From: Thermoanaerobaculia bacterium
GTDB lineage: Bacteria; Acidobacteriota; Thermoanaerobaculia; Gp7-AA8
Reading direction: 5' to 3'
NCBI GenBank assembly: GCA_017883205.1
Contig: JADGNZ010000024.1
Coordinates: 1-64,000, forward strand
Length of the DNA: 64,000 bases
Shown here: positions 24,425-33,456 of the stretch, piece after piece
Numbering within the stretch: the first letter of the stretch is position 1
Layout of the letters: the number at the start of each line of letters is the position of its first letter
Position numbers and translations under genes: made by a program
The notes under the pieces: generated by a model
What the model was told of the DNA's origin: nothing
The model's database searches: none
The model's input: the letters and a program-made list of their open reading frames with translations, nothing else

Positions 24425-26415
24425 GCCGGGACCTCATCGCCTGCGGCTTCTGCCGGCACCGGCGACACGACGTATGCGCGCCGCCGCGACGGAATCAGCG
24501 CGATCAGTCCGCCGATGCCCATCATGATGACGGATCCCCAGATCCAGCCGACCATCGGCATGTTGATGATCAGCACCCCAGCCTGGTCGCCTTGCAGATT
24601 CATGATCGAGATGTAGTAGTCGCCTGTGATGGTCGAGTAAACCGCGGGCGTGCCGATCGGCTCGCGCATCGCCGCGTACTGGTTCATGCGCGGCTCCATC
24701 GTCGTCACCTGCGCACCGTTCTTCGAGAGGTTGAAACGGGCGATGGTCGATTGACGATGCGGTTCAGCGCGCTCTTCGCTGCCGGTGTACGTGACCGTGT
24801 AACCGGCGAACGTCGTGCTCTGTCCGCGCGTCAGCGTCACTTCCTGCTGCGTGCGCATCGTGCTGCTGACGGCGATGGCGACGAAGACAATGACCGCGCC
24901 GGCGTGCACGATGTATCCGCCGAAACGGCGCCGCCCGCGGCGGAGTTGCGCGTCGACGAGCGCGGGACCGATGGCGTCACCGCGTTTGACTCGTTGCCGG
25001 AACGGCAGCCACATCTGCGCCATCGTCACGTGTGCCGCGTAGCCGCCGAACAGCAGCGTGAGCACGGTCCAGACGTTGCGGACGCCGAGAGCGAGACCGA
25101 TGGCCATCACGATCGCGCCCGTGATCAGCGGCGGGAGTAGCGCGCGCAGAATTTCCTTCTTCGAGGCCTTCCCCCACGGCAGCGCAGGACCGACGCCGAT
25201 GAGAAACAGGAGCGCAGTTCCAACCGGAACCACCATTGCGTCGAAATACGGACGGCCGACGCTCATCTGCTTCCCTTTGACCGCTTCGACGATGAGCGGG
25301 AAGCACGTACCGACGAGCACCGTGAACGTGAGGACAACAAAGAAGAGATTGTTGACGAGGAACATCCCCTCGCGGCTCACAGCGCTATCGAGTTTCCCAT
25401 CGGCTTCCAGCGAATCGATGCGGAATGAGAGCAGCACGACCGAGAAGACCAGCACGGCGGCGAGGAAGATCAGGATCGTCGGTCCGATCGAGCTCTGCGT
25501 GAACGAGTGAACGGAGTTGAAGACGCCCGAGCGCGTCATGAACGTGCCAAGAATCGTCAGGAGGAAACTGGCCTGGACCAGCGTGACCGTCCACCCCTTC
25601 AGCACACCGCGGCGCTCCATGACGATCGCCGAGTGCAGCGCTGCGGTCGCGGTCAGCCACGGCAGCAGCGACGCGTTCTCGACCGGATCCCAGGCCCAGT
25701 AGCCGCCCCATCCGAGAACTTCGTACGCCCACCAGCCGCCGAGCATGATGGCGATCGTCAGAAAGACCCAGGGCAACAGCAGTGATGCGCGAAGTGGCCG
25801 CAGGAAGGATTGTCCGAGCCTGCCCCGCAACAACGCGGCGATGGCGAAACCGAACGGAATGGTCATCCCGACATAGCCGAGGTAGAGCATCGGCGGGTGG
25901 ATGATCATCAGTAGATGGTTTTGCAGCAGCGGATTCGGGCCGGGGCCGTCAAGCGGCGGGTTGGCCACCGTCAGGAACGGATTGGCTGGGCCGGCGATCA
26001 GAAAACTGAAGAACGCGCCGACCGAGAGCCAGGTGCCGATCGCGTACGGCATGTACTCCTGGTGATCGTTGCGGTTGATCCAGGTCGTCGCGGCTATATA
26101 GATGCCGAGGATGAAGCCCCAGAAGAGGATGGAGCCTTCGAGCGAGGACCAGAGGCTGACGATCGTCACCCAGAGCGGCACCTGCGTCGAGCCGACGTGC
26201 GAGACGTACTCGACGCTGAAATCGTGCGTGATGAGGGCGTACTCCATCACGCCGGTCGCCGCAAGCATCAGCGCCGCAAACAGATAGGCGAAGCGTTGCG
26301 ACCAGCGCAACCCTTCCGGAGAACGCTTGCTGCCGGCGGCGTAGGCGATGAATGCGCCGGTCGTCGCGACGAGCACGGAAGCCAGAATGAGGAAACGTCC
26401 GAGTGTTGGAATCAT
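24421..26415 (-). CDS. ccmF: CcmF heme lyase subunit
   Basis: A 664-residue membrane protein with about 15 helices. It carries the WWD tryptophan-rich signature (WGGYWAWDPVENASLLPWL) near residues 235-255 and the conserved LLMIIHPPMLYLGYVG region. CcmF moves heme from CcmE to apocytochrome c. The length is normal. A 222-base gap with no gene separates it from ccmE; that gap ends in a cttcgcccccttcggcagctcagg fragment resembling other dispersed repeats. Confidence 0.95.
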   Translation of the reverse strand: MIPTLGRFLILASVLVATTGAFIAYAAGSKRSPEGLRWSQRFAYLFAALMLAATGVMEYALITHDFSVEYVSHVGSTQVPLWVTIVSLWSSLEGSILFWGFILGIYIAATTWINRNDHQEYMPYAIGTWLSVGAFFSFLIAGPANPFLTVANPPLDGPGPNPLLQNHLLMIIHPPMLYLGYVGMTIPFGFAIAALLRGRLGQSFLRPLRASLLLPWVFLTIAIMLGGWWAYEVLGWGGYWAWDPVENASLLPWLTATAALHSAIVMERRGVLKGWTVTLVQASFLLTILGTFMTRSGVFNSVHSFTQSSIGPTILIFLAAVLVFSVVLLSFRIDSLEADGKLDSAVSREGMFLVNNLFFVVLTFTVLVGTCFPLIVEAVKGKQMSVGRPYFDAMVVPVGTALLFLIGVGPALPWGKASKKEILRALLPPLITGAIVMAIGLALGVRNVWTVLTLLFGGYAAHVTMAQMWLPFRQRVKRGDAIGPALVDAQLRRGRRRFGGYIVHAGAVIVFVAIAVSSTMRTQQEVTLTRGQSTTFAGYTVTYTGSEERAEPHRQSTIARFNLSKNGAQVTTMEPRMNQYAAMREPIGTPAVYSTITGDYYISIMNLQGDQAGVLIINMPMVGWIWGSVIMMGIGGLIALIPSRRRAYVVSPVPAEAAGDEVPA

Positions 26416-26637
26416 GTTGTCGTCAGTTGGCCCTAGCCGGTAACCATTGGTCGGTGTCAGTCATCACATGAGTCGTGTGCGTTGGTACGTATTCTTTGCG
26501 CGTCGTTCTGAGACTGCCGGAGACTAGCTCCTCCGCCTGTCACTGGCGAAGGACCTGGATGCGACGTACGAGGCATGCGTCGTCATTAAGATTCTTCGCC
26601 CCCTTCGGCAGCTCAGGATGACGTCTCCCCGGGAAGC

Positions 26638-27144
26638 CTAATCCTTCAAACCTTCCGTACTCCGCATCAACTTCTGCAGTTCCTTTTTGTCGATCGCGTG
26701 CCCCGCTTTCGGCGCGCGGTATTCGTTGTTATGCGAGACCATCAGCCGGTTGCACTGAAAGTAGCCGGCGCGCGTCATCGTCCCTTCGACCACGACACCG
26801 ATGTTCTCCCGGAACATCTGCGGGGGAACGCCCGACGACTTCACGTGCACGATTCCTGTGGCGTCCTTGACGTCGAACTCCAGTCCCGAGGCACCGTTGC
26901 GGCCCTGAACCGAATGCGGTGCCACCATCCCGCCGAGCCGGATCGTCGCACCGTAGGCTTTGTCGCCGGCGGCGTGCAGGTCGGTCGGCGTCCAGTAGTA
27001 GACGAGGTTCTTGCTGATCCCGCCGAGCGTGATCACGAGAAACGCTGCGGCGGCAATGACGAGCGCACCGGCCATGAACCAGCGCGATTTGCGCCGCAAG
27101 GCAGCGCTCGCAGTAGGCATCCCTTCATTGGTCGTTTCCTTCAT
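26638..27144 (-). CDS. ccmE: CcmE heme chaperone
   Basis: A 168-residue protein with one N-terminal helix (about 22-44) and an OB-fold domain. The heme-binding region reads SHNNEYRAP, giving the HxxxY pattern of CcmE. I chose the ATG at 27144 because it overlaps the ccmD stop (ATGA) and has GGAGG upstream; the longer frame only shadows ccmD. CcmE holds heme covalently between CcmC and CcmF. Confidence 0.93.
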   Translation of the reverse strand: MKETTNEGMPTASAALRRKSRWFMAGALVIAAAAFLVITLGGISKNLVYYWTPTDLHAAGDKAYGATIRLGGMVAPHSVQGRNGASGLEFDVKDATGIVHVKSSGVPPQMFRENIGVVVEGTMTRAGYFQCNRLMVSHNNEYRAPKAGHAIDKKELQKLMRSTEGLKD

Positions 27145-27269
27145 CGATCCTCCGATTCTTTCGCGAGCTCGGCGCGCAACCGGATGATCACCGATACGCC
27201 GTAAATCGCCAGTACTAACGCCGTCAGTGAATACGCGGCGACGACGAAGTTCCATCCGCCCGGGATCAC
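27141..27269 (-). CDS. ccmD: CcmD, small heme-exporter accessory protein
   Basis: A 42-residue frame starting with GTG, which overlaps the ccmC stop (GTGA) and itself ends on the ccmE start (ATGA). It has one helix (about residues 8-31, FVVAAYSLTALVLAIYGVSV) preceded by PGGW and followed by the charged tail RLRAELAKESEDR, the usual CcmD design. It helps release heme-loaded CcmE from the CcmABC complex. Its size makes it easy to miss. Confidence 0.9.
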   Translation of the reverse strand: MIPGGWNFVVAAYSLTALVLAIYGVSVIIRLRAELAKESEDR

Positions 27270-27970
27270 GCCGTCACCTCCGCAGCATTCGGCGGCGGCG
27301 CAAGCTCATGCTTCAACCGCAGCGATCCGACGCGCGCCCGCAACATGATGAATGCCGTCATCAGAAAGAGGATACCGAACGCGTTCATCCGCAGCGGCAA
27401 CCAGAACTGACGCGAAACCGTGGCCGGGCTCGACTGCAGTTGATGCAGCGAGTTCCACCAGCGCACCGAGTAATAAACGATGGGGACATCGGCGTAGGCG
27501 ATGATCGTTGCGACCGCCGACCAGATGGCACGCCGCGCAGGATCTTCGACGAACTTCCGAAGCGCCAGGATGCCGAGAAACGCGAAGAGCAGAACCGCCG
27601 TCGTCGTCAGCCGCGGATCCCAGTCCCACCAGACGCCCCAGGTCGGCTTGGCCCAGATCGAGCCCTGGCAGCAGAGAAGAAACGCCAGGACGACGCCGAC
27701 CTCGATGGCCGCCTCCATCCGCGCGTCCCACTTCCAATCCGAGCTGAAGAGGAAGACGAGAGCGCTGACAAACGCGAAGGTCATCGCCAGCAGCGCGTTC
27801 CAGGCGGTCGGCACATGCACGTACATGATCCGCTGCACCTGCCCCATCAACGCCTCGGGCGGCGCGACGAAAAGACCGACGTAGGAACCGATCGCCAGGC
27901 AGACGATTCCGAGCCCCAGGAGAATCCAGGGCAACGCCGGAAACCTGTTGTTACTCGCAGTAGCGCTCAT
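27266..27970 (-). CDS. ccmC: CcmC heme-handling membrane protein
   Basis: A 234-residue, six-helix protein with the WWD motif GVWWDWDPRLTTT and His residues flanking it (YVHVPTAW and near the C-terminal half), which hold heme for transfer to CcmE. The start at 27970 lies 5 bases after the ccmB stop; a longer frame would run back into ccmB. It belongs to System I maturation. Confidence 0.94.
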   Translation of the reverse strand: MSATASNNRFPALPWILLGLGIVCLAIGSYVGLFVAPPEALMGQVQRIMYVHVPTAWNALLAMTFAFVSALVFLFSSDWKWDARMEAAIEVGVVLAFLLCCQGSIWAKPTWGVWWDWDPRLTTTAVLLFAFLGILALRKFVEDPARRAIWSAVATIIAYADVPIVYYSVRWWNSLHQLQSSPATVSRQFWLPLRMNAFGILFLMTAFIMLRARVGSLRLKHELAPPPNAAEVTA

Positions 27971-27975
27971 AAACC

Positions 27976-28632
27976 TCACTCTTCGACGACCTTGTGGAAA
28001 AGAAGTCCACAAAGAGACCAATAAATTGCATCAAACGCGAAGAGAAGCACAAGCCATGATTTTCCCTGATTCATGGGGTCGCCGAGAATGATCAGCGAGG
28101 TGGCCTTGACCGACGCGAGAAGCGCCGGAACGATCAGCGGAAACAGGAGCAGCGGCAGCAGCGTCTGCTTCGAGCGAACCTGGGCTGTCATCGCAGCGTA
28201 AAGCGTCCCGGGAGCCGACAGCCCCGCCGCGCCGAGCGCGATGACGAGGATGAGCGAGAGGATGCGCGTCGTGCCGGCATCGTAGAGCACGACCATCACC
28301 GGAACGAGGGCGACGCCGAGAAACATGAGCTGCAGCCAGTTCGCGATCGCCTTGCCGTAGTAAAGCGCCCGCGGGCTGGCCGGAAGCAGGAGCAGCCCTT
28401 CCATCGCGCGATTCTCCATCTCCGCATGAAAGCTCTCCGCGAGAGTCAGTGTCGACGAGAGCAGAAGCCCCAGCCAAAGAAAGCCCGCCGAGAATTTCCG
28501 CAACGCCTCAGCATCGGGCCCGACCGCAAAACTGAACAAGAGGAGCGCGGCCGCGCCAAAGACGAAGATCGCCATGAGCTGCGCCTTGCTTCGCCACTGA
28601 AGAAGAAGTTCTTTGCGAAGGGCGGCGATCAA
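27976..28632 (-). CDS. ccmB: CcmB heme exporter permease
   Basis: A 218-residue, six-helix ABC permease of the CcmB family, with the typical LALAESFHAEMENRAMEGLLLLPASPRALYYGK stretch near residues 63-95 (given here in part from the sequence). Together with CcmA and CcmC it releases holo-CcmE. A 319-base gap filled with repeats separates it from ccmA, which is unusual because these two are normally adjacent. Confidence 0.93.
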   Translation of the reverse strand: MIAALRKELLLQWRSKAQLMAIFVFGAAALLLFSFAVGPDAEALRKFSAGFLWLGLLLSSTLTLAESFHAEMENRAMEGLLLLPASPRALYYGKAIANWLQLMFLGVALVPVMVVLYDAGTTRILSLILVIALGAAGLSAPGTLYAAMTAQVRSKQTLLPLLLFPLIVPALLASVKATSLIILGDPMNQGKSWLVLLFAFDAIYWSLCGLLFHKVVEE

Positions 28633-28665
28633 GCGAGCACCTTGTGGTAATGGAGTTCGAACCTG

Positions 28666-28882
28666 AGACCCCTCATCCGGCCTTCGGCCACCTTCTCCCC
28701 ACTGCGGTGGGGAGAAGGGGCTCGATTGGGGGTTCGGGCGGTGTGATTGAGAGGGGCTCGATTGAGAGTTCGGGCGAGATCCGCACTCAGGAACTCAAAC
28801 CCCTCGCCCAACCCCCCCATCGAGCGCCTTCTCCCCCCGCGCTTCTTGCGGGGGGAGAAGGTGGCGAAGCCGGATGAGGGGG
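28666..28882. repeat. CTTCTCCCC hairpin pair between ccmA and ccmB
   Basis: Two hairpins (ccttctccccactgcggtggggagaagg and gccttctccccccgc...gcggggggagaagg) flank a copy of a tcgattgggggttcgggcg sequence and end in gccggatgagggg. The same family makes up the duplicated region at 56.6-57.1 kb. The 28633-28951 gap contains nothing else I can recognise. Confidence 0.8.
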
Positions 28883-28951
28883 GCGTTGCTGATTGGCTTT
28901 CACATTGAAGGAGCTCGAGTGAGACGTCTGCACTCAGCGCGAAGAGAGAAG

Positions 28952-29623
28952 TCATCGTCCCGCCACCTCGCTCGCCTTCCCCCGCCACACCACCCGCCCG
29001 CTATCGAGCAGCAGCGCTTCGTCGGCGAGACTTGACGCGCGGGGAAGCTGGTGCGTGGCGATCACGACGGTTGCTCCGCCGGCTTTGAGCTCATGCACGA
29101 CATCATCGACCAGCGCGAAGCCCTCGGGATCGAGCTGGCCGTAAGGCTCGTCGAGAAAGACGACGCGCGGCTCCTGCAGCAGCACACGAGCGAATGACAG
29201 CCGCTTGCGCATGCCGGCCGAAAACGTGGCCACGGGATCATCGGCGCGGCGGCCGAGGGCCACGCGTTCGAGCAGGGCGGGGATGCCGGATCGCGAGCGC
29301 CCGAGGTGATCGGCGGCGATGGCCAGGTTCTCGTGGGCGGTAAGCGAGTCGTAGAGATAGGACGAATGGCTGAGAAGCGCGACAAGCCGGCGAACGTCTT
29401 CGCGCTCGCGAACGAGATCGAAACCGCCGATGGTCGCCGAGCCCGCGTCGGGACGGATCGCCGTCGAAAGCGTGCGGAGCAAGGTCGACTTCCCCGAGCC
29501 GTTCGGGCCAGCCACCATCATCACGCTTCCTGCGGCCAGGGAGAACGACACGTCTGCGAGGGCCCACCGCCTCCCGTAGCGGCGGGCGAGATTGTGTGCG
29601 TCAATTCCGGGAGAAGGTTCCAT
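28952..29623 (-). CDS. ccmA: CcmA ABC transporter ATPase
   Basis: A 223-residue ATPase with Walker A GPNGSGKST, the signature region FSAGMRKRLSFAR and Walker B VVFLDEPYGQLD. The start at 29623 gives a normal CcmA length; the longer frame has no family similarity. ATP hydrolysis by CcmA drives release of heme-CcmE. It is the first gene of the minus-strand ccm set and is divergent from the HEAT-cyclophilin gene 80 bases away. Confidence 0.9.
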   Translation of the reverse strand: MEPSPGIDAHNLARRYGRRWALADVSFSLAAGSVMMVAGPNGSGKSTLLRTLSTAIRPDAGSATIGGFDLVREREDVRRLVALLSHSSYLYDSLTAHENLAIAADHLGRSRSGIPALLERVALGRRADDPVATFSAGMRKRLSFARVLLQEPRVVFLDEPYGQLDPEGFALVDDVVHELKAGGATVVIATHQLPRASSLADEALLLDSGRVVWRGKASEVAGR

Positions 29624-29703
29624 GCAGCGCGCAGTCTGTGTCAGGTTCGCGCGTGTGGCAAGCATGCTCGCGAAGAGGAGCCGCGGCGCTATCATCCCTC
29701 GCG

Positions 29704-31746
29704 ATGCGCACAACCGCACTCGTCCTCCTGTTCCTCGGCGTAGCCTGCACGACCGCCACTCCGCCCCCTGCGCCGCAACCCGCCCCGCCGCCCGCTCCTC
29801 CGTCCGCTCACGGCTTCACGATCGAGGAAGAGGTGCACGTGCTGCAGTTGGAAGACCGGCGGGAGTACGACGAGGCGTTCACCAACGCCTGGCTCGCCAA
29901 CCCCAATGCACTGCACCGCGCGCGGATAGCCTTGGCGCTGGGCCGGATCGGACCGCACACGTTTGTCGACACGAACGGCAACGGCGTGCGCGACGCAGGA
30001 GAACGCCAGGCCGGTGTCGCACAGCTCGTGGCTCTCGTCAACGATCCTGATGCGAACGTTCGCGCTACCGCTGCATTCGCCCTCGGACAGATCGGCGACG
30101 CCACCTCGGTCGATGCGCTCCTCCAGTTCGCCGCCGATCACGATGGCGACGTTGCTGGTGAGGCAGTCGAAGCGCTGTCCAAGCTCGCGGCGCACGTTCC
30201 CCTTCCGCGCTACGCCGCGTTCACCGGCGCGCAAATCCCGGAAGGCATCCGCGCGCGCGCCGTCCGCTTCCTCTTCCGATTCAAGTCCGACGAAGCATCG
30301 GCGATCGCCGCCGATCTGCTGGCTTCGCCCTCGCCGCGCATTCGCGAAGAGGCCACCTACGCGCTGGCGCGCCGCGCCTATGCCGGCGCGCGGCCGCGCC
30401 TGGAGCTCCTCGTCAACGAGCCAAGTCACCAGACGCGCGCCAACGTCATGTCCGCCCTCGGCAGGATCGGATCGCCGGAGTCGCTTCCTCTCCTGATCGA
30501 CGCGTTGCGCGATCAACATCCCTGGGTGCGCACGAATGCAGTCGTCGCCATCAGCCGCGTCGCTGCAAAAGATAGGAAGTCGATCGAGCGGCCGCAACTC
30601 GCCAGCGACGCGAAGCGGGTGATGGAATTGCTCGACGATCCTGACCCCGGCACGCGCGCCTCAGCTATCGATACACTGGGTTACTACGCAGCGCGCGACG
30701 ACGCCGCGCGTAAACGGCTGCTCGACGTCGCTGCAAACGGCTCGCGATGGGACCGCGAGATCGCCGCCGGTGCGATCGCCAAGAACCTCGGCGACGAAAC
30801 ACTGTTGCCGGCAGATCTCACCGGCTGGGCCAAAGTGCGCGTGCTCGAAGCGGCCACGCCAATCTCCGACACCGTCCGCGCAAGCTACGCCCGCGATTCG
30901 GAAACGCTCGTGCGCGCGCAGGCGCTGGGGACGATCGCCGACGACAAAGTCGACGCCAATCTGCCGATGATTCGCAAGGCGCTCGACGACCCCGACGTCA
31001 TCGTCCGCGGCTACGCGATCGGCGCCTTCGCGAAATCACATGACCCGAACAAGGTGGAGACGCTGCAGAGCGCAGAACGGCGCGCTCGACGCGACGAGCA
31101 GAACGACGCACGCCTCGCGGCGATCAGCGCGCTGTCGGAGATCGACTACCCGGAGCGGGGGGCCGTTCTTCACGCCTGGCTCGCCGATGCCGATCCAGTC
31201 GTGCGGCGCATCGCTGCAGACGCGATCGAGCAGAAGCTCAAGATGCCGCGGCCGCAGTTCACGCCGCTGCCGGTCACGCGCAACGACTACACGCAGATCG
31301 TCGAGTGGTCGCGGCAACCGCACACCGCGTCGATCCACATGACCCGCGGGATCATTCAGATCGCGCTTCTCACGCAGGACGCTCCGATCACGACCTGGAA
31401 CTTTGCAAAACTGGCGCGGGCGAAGTACTTCGATGACAGCTCGTTCATGCGCGTCGTCCCCAACTTCGTCATCCAGGGCGGCGATCCTCGCAACGACATG
31501 GAAGGCAGTCCGGGCTACACCATCCGCGACGAGATCAACCTTCAGAAGTACACGCGGGCCGCGGTCGGCATGGCGCTCTCCGGCCCCGATACCGGCGGCT
31601 CGCAGTTCTTCATCACCCACTCGCCGCAGCCGCACCTGGACGGTGGCTACACGATCTTCGGCCGCGTCATCGCCAGCATGACCGCCGTCGTCGACCCGAC
31701 CGAGCGGGGCGACAAAGTGGAGACGATCGCGATCGACGAGAAGTAA
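29704..31746 (+). CDS. Lipoprotein with HEAT repeats and a C-terminal cyclophilin domain
   Basis: A 680-residue exported protein. The signal peptide ends in the lipobox GVAC (Cys15) and is followed by a Pro/Ala-rich linker. HEAT-like repeats span about residues 45-500 (for example NVRATAAFALGQIGDATSVDALL). A cyclophilin-type peptidyl-prolyl isomerase domain covers about 530-675, with VPNFVIQGGDP and GGSQFFITHSPQPHLDGGYTIFG. It probably folds or scaffolds proteins in the periplasm. The ATG at 29704 was chosen because it begins the signal peptide. Confidence 0.9.
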   Translation: MRTTALVLLFLGVACTTATPPPAPQPAPPPAPPSAHGFTIEEEVHVLQLEDRREYDEAFTNAWLANPNALHRARIALALGRIGPHTFVDTNGNGVRDAGERQAGVAQLVALVNDPDANVRATAAFALGQIGDATSVDALLQFAADHDGDVAGEAVEALSKLAAHVPLPRYAAFTGAQIPEGIRARAVRFLFRFKSDEASAIAADLLASPSPRIREEATYALARRAYAGARPRLELLVNEPSHQTRANVMSALGRIGSPESLPLLIDALRDQHPWVRTNAVVAISRVAAKDRKSIERPQLASDAKRVMELLDDPDPGTRASAIDTLGYYAARDDAARKRLLDVAANGSRWDREIAAGAIAKNLGDETLLPADLTGWAKVRVLEAATPISDTVRASYARDSETLVRAQALGTIADDKVDANLPMIRKALDDPDVIVRGYAIGAFAKSHDPNKVETLQSAERRARRDEQNDARLAAISALSEIDYPERGAVLHAWLADADPVVRRIAADAIEQKLKMPRPQFTPLPVTRNDYTQIVEWSRQPHTASIHMTRGIIQIALLTQDAPITTWNFAKLARAKYFDDSSFMRVVPNFVIQGGDPRNDMEGSPGYTIRDEINLQKYTRAAVGMALSGPDTGGSQFFITHSPQPHLDGGYTIFGRVIASMTAVVDPTERGDKVETIAIDEK

Positions 31747-31759
31747 CCATGGGACGGTA

Positions 31760-31996
31760 ATGCCGCAAGCACAACGTCACTACACCATCGACGAGTACTT
31801 CGCAGTTGAAGCGATGTCGCCGGTTCGTAACGAGTATTTTGACGGCGAGATCCTGGCGATGCCTGGCGGATCACCGAACCACAACCGGATCTCCAGAAAC
31901 GTTCTTCTGGCGCTCGAGCCGAACCTGCGCGACGGCCGGTACGAACCGCTTGGGCCGGATACCCGAATCCTCACGGCCTGCGGACTCTATACGTAG
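31760..31996 (+). pseudogene. Truncated Uma2-family nuclease-like gene
   Basis: The 78-residue frame matches the N-terminal half of Uma2 (DUF820) proteins: YTIDEYFAVEAMSPVRNEYFDGEILAMPGGSPNHNRIS and a later GPDTRILTACGLYT. Family members are about 190 residues long and would go on with a YPDV-type segment, but a TAG stops the frame right after GLYT. The next 230 bases hold a large hairpin instead. It is therefore probably a remnant. It starts 13 bases after the HEAT-cyclophilin gene. Confidence 0.75.
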
Positions 31997-32068
31997 CACA
32001 TGCCACACGCCTCGTAAATTGAGATTGCCCGGGTGGAAGTGGGTGGGGTACGGCAGTGGCGCGGAGTA

Positions 32069-32190
32069 GGCGGCGAGGACGCCGCCTGGCCAGCCGGCGG
32101 GACGCCAGCGTTCCGCCGGCACAAAAGCACGCCTCATGCGGATGGAACGCTGGCGTCCTCGCCGGCTGGCTCGGCGGCGTCTCGCCGCCG
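32069..32190. repeat. Large GGCGGCGAGGACGCC hairpin element
   Basis: About 46-base arms (ggcggcgaggacgccgcctgg... and ...ggctcggcggcgtctcgccgcc) enclose a 28-base loop. The arms contain the sub-motif gacgccagcgttcc. It follows the truncated Uma2 gene and may have broken it. Confidence 0.85.
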
Positions 32191-32227
32191 TTACCGCGGC
32201 ACGATCGTGATTGAGATCCCTCGCCAC

Positions 32228-32398
32228 CTACTCCGCCGGCCGTTTCGCGATCAGCCAGCCGATCAGGAAGAAGGCGCCGCCGATGAACAGCAGGCGCACT
32301 TCCAGCGATACGTTGCCCTTCAGCAGACCGGTGAGTAGACCGATCGGAAGGATGATCATGCCGATGAGCATGAAGAGGCGGCCGAGGAGCGCGGACAT
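32228..32398 (-). CDS. Small two-helix membrane protein
   Basis: A 56-residue protein with hydrophobic helices at about 5-26 and 34-51 joined by a short loop (LKGNVSLEV), ending in AKRPAE. Codon use is coding-like. I do not recognise the family. It is divergent from the dehydrogenase gene 42 bases away. Confidence 0.6.
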   Translation of the reverse strand: MSALLGRLFMLIGMIILPIGLLTGLLKGNVSLEVRLLFIGGAFFLIGWLIAKRPAE

Positions 32399-32440
32399 CG
32401 GTGAAGTGTAACCGCCCGCTGCGCTGCTACAGTTCGCGGC

Positions 32441-33358
32441 GTGAAGCCTGTTGTCGTCCTCACGGCGCAGTACCCCGCCGTCGTCCGCGAGATCCTGGCC
32501 GGCCTCTGCGACTTCGTCGAGCATCCCTCCGAACAGGGGCGCTCGGACGACGACATGATCACGATTCTGAGCGAGGCGGATGCGGCCATCACCGTGCTCA
32601 GCGATCCGCTCACGCGGAACGTCCTCGAAGCAAATCCCGGCTTGCACATGATCGCGAACTATGCGGTCGGCTACAACAACGTCGACCTCCAGGCCGCACG
32701 CGAGCTGGGAGTCACCGTCACCAACACTCCCGGCGTGCTCACGGAAGCGACCGCGGACCTGACGATGGGACTCATCCTGGCGGTGATGCGGCGCATCGTC
32801 GAAGGCGACCGCGAAGTGCGCGCCACCGGCCGATGCGTCTGGGAGCCTCTCCATCTCCTCGGCAGCGGGCTCACGGGCAAGCGGCTGGGGATCATCGGTA
32901 TGGGCCGAATCGGCAACGCGGTGGCAACGCGTGCTCAGGCGTTCGAGATGGAGGTCATCGGCGTCCGCCGCGACGAGTCTCTCGACGAGCTTCTCGCGAC
33001 GAGCGACATCGTGACGATCCACGCGCCGTTAACAGGCCAGACCCATCACATGCTGAATGCGGCTACGCTCCGCGCGATGAAGCGCGGCGCATTCCTGGTC
33101 AACACCGCACGCGGGCCGCTCGTCGACGAAACGGCTCTCTGCGACGCGCTCGACGACGGCCACCTCGCGGGCGCCGGCCTCGATGTGTACGAGGACGAGC
33201 CCTCCGTCAGTCCGCGCCTGATCGCGATGCCGAACGTCGTCCTCTTGCCGCACATCGGCTCGGCGACCCACGAAACCCGAAACGCCATGGCCCGCATCGC
33301 GGCAACGGATGTGGCTCTTTTCTTGCGCGGACTGAAACCGCAGAACATCATCACCTGA
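32441..33358 (+). CDS. D-2-hydroxyacid dehydrogenase (glyoxylate/hydroxypyruvate reductase type)
   Basis: A 305-residue NAD(P)-dependent dehydrogenase. The nucleotide-binding GMGRIG is at 153-158, with catalytic Arg224 (NTARGPLVDE), Glu253 (YEDEP) and His271 (LPHIGSATHETR). Segments NYAVGYNNVD and NTPGVLTEATADLTMG fit the glyoxylate/hydroxypyruvate reductase branch. It probably reduces a 2-oxoacid in the cytoplasm. It is a little shorter at the N-terminus than the usual 320 residues but complete in motifs. Confidence 0.88.
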   Translation: MKPVVVLTAQYPAVVREILAGLCDFVEHPSEQGRSDDDMITILSEADAAITVLSDPLTRNVLEANPGLHMIANYAVGYNNVDLQAARELGVTVTNTPGVLTEATADLTMGLILAVMRRIVEGDREVRATGRCVWEPLHLLGSGLTGKRLGIIGMGRIGNAVATRAQAFEMEVIGVRRDESLDELLATSDIVTIHAPLTGQTHHMLNAATLRAMKRGAFLVNTARGPLVDETALCDALDDGHLAGAGLDVYEDEPSVSPRLIAMPNVVLLPHIGSATHETRNAMARIAATDVALFLRGLKPQNIIT

Positions 33359-33361
33359 CGC

Positions 33362-33396
33362 GGAGTTGACAATTGACAATGGACAATTGACAACGA
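33362..33396. repeat. CAATTGACAATGG repeat arm
   Basis: A single arm (gttgacaattgacaatggacaattgacaac) of the caattg family lies right after the dehydrogenase stop codon. A short partial arm of opposite sense is at 34085-34100. Confidence 0.7.
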
Positions 33397-33456
33397 AGGC
33401 GGCCTGCCGAATCCGTGGTTGGCGTTGTCCGTCGTCCAGTGAGCGAGCGAACGATC

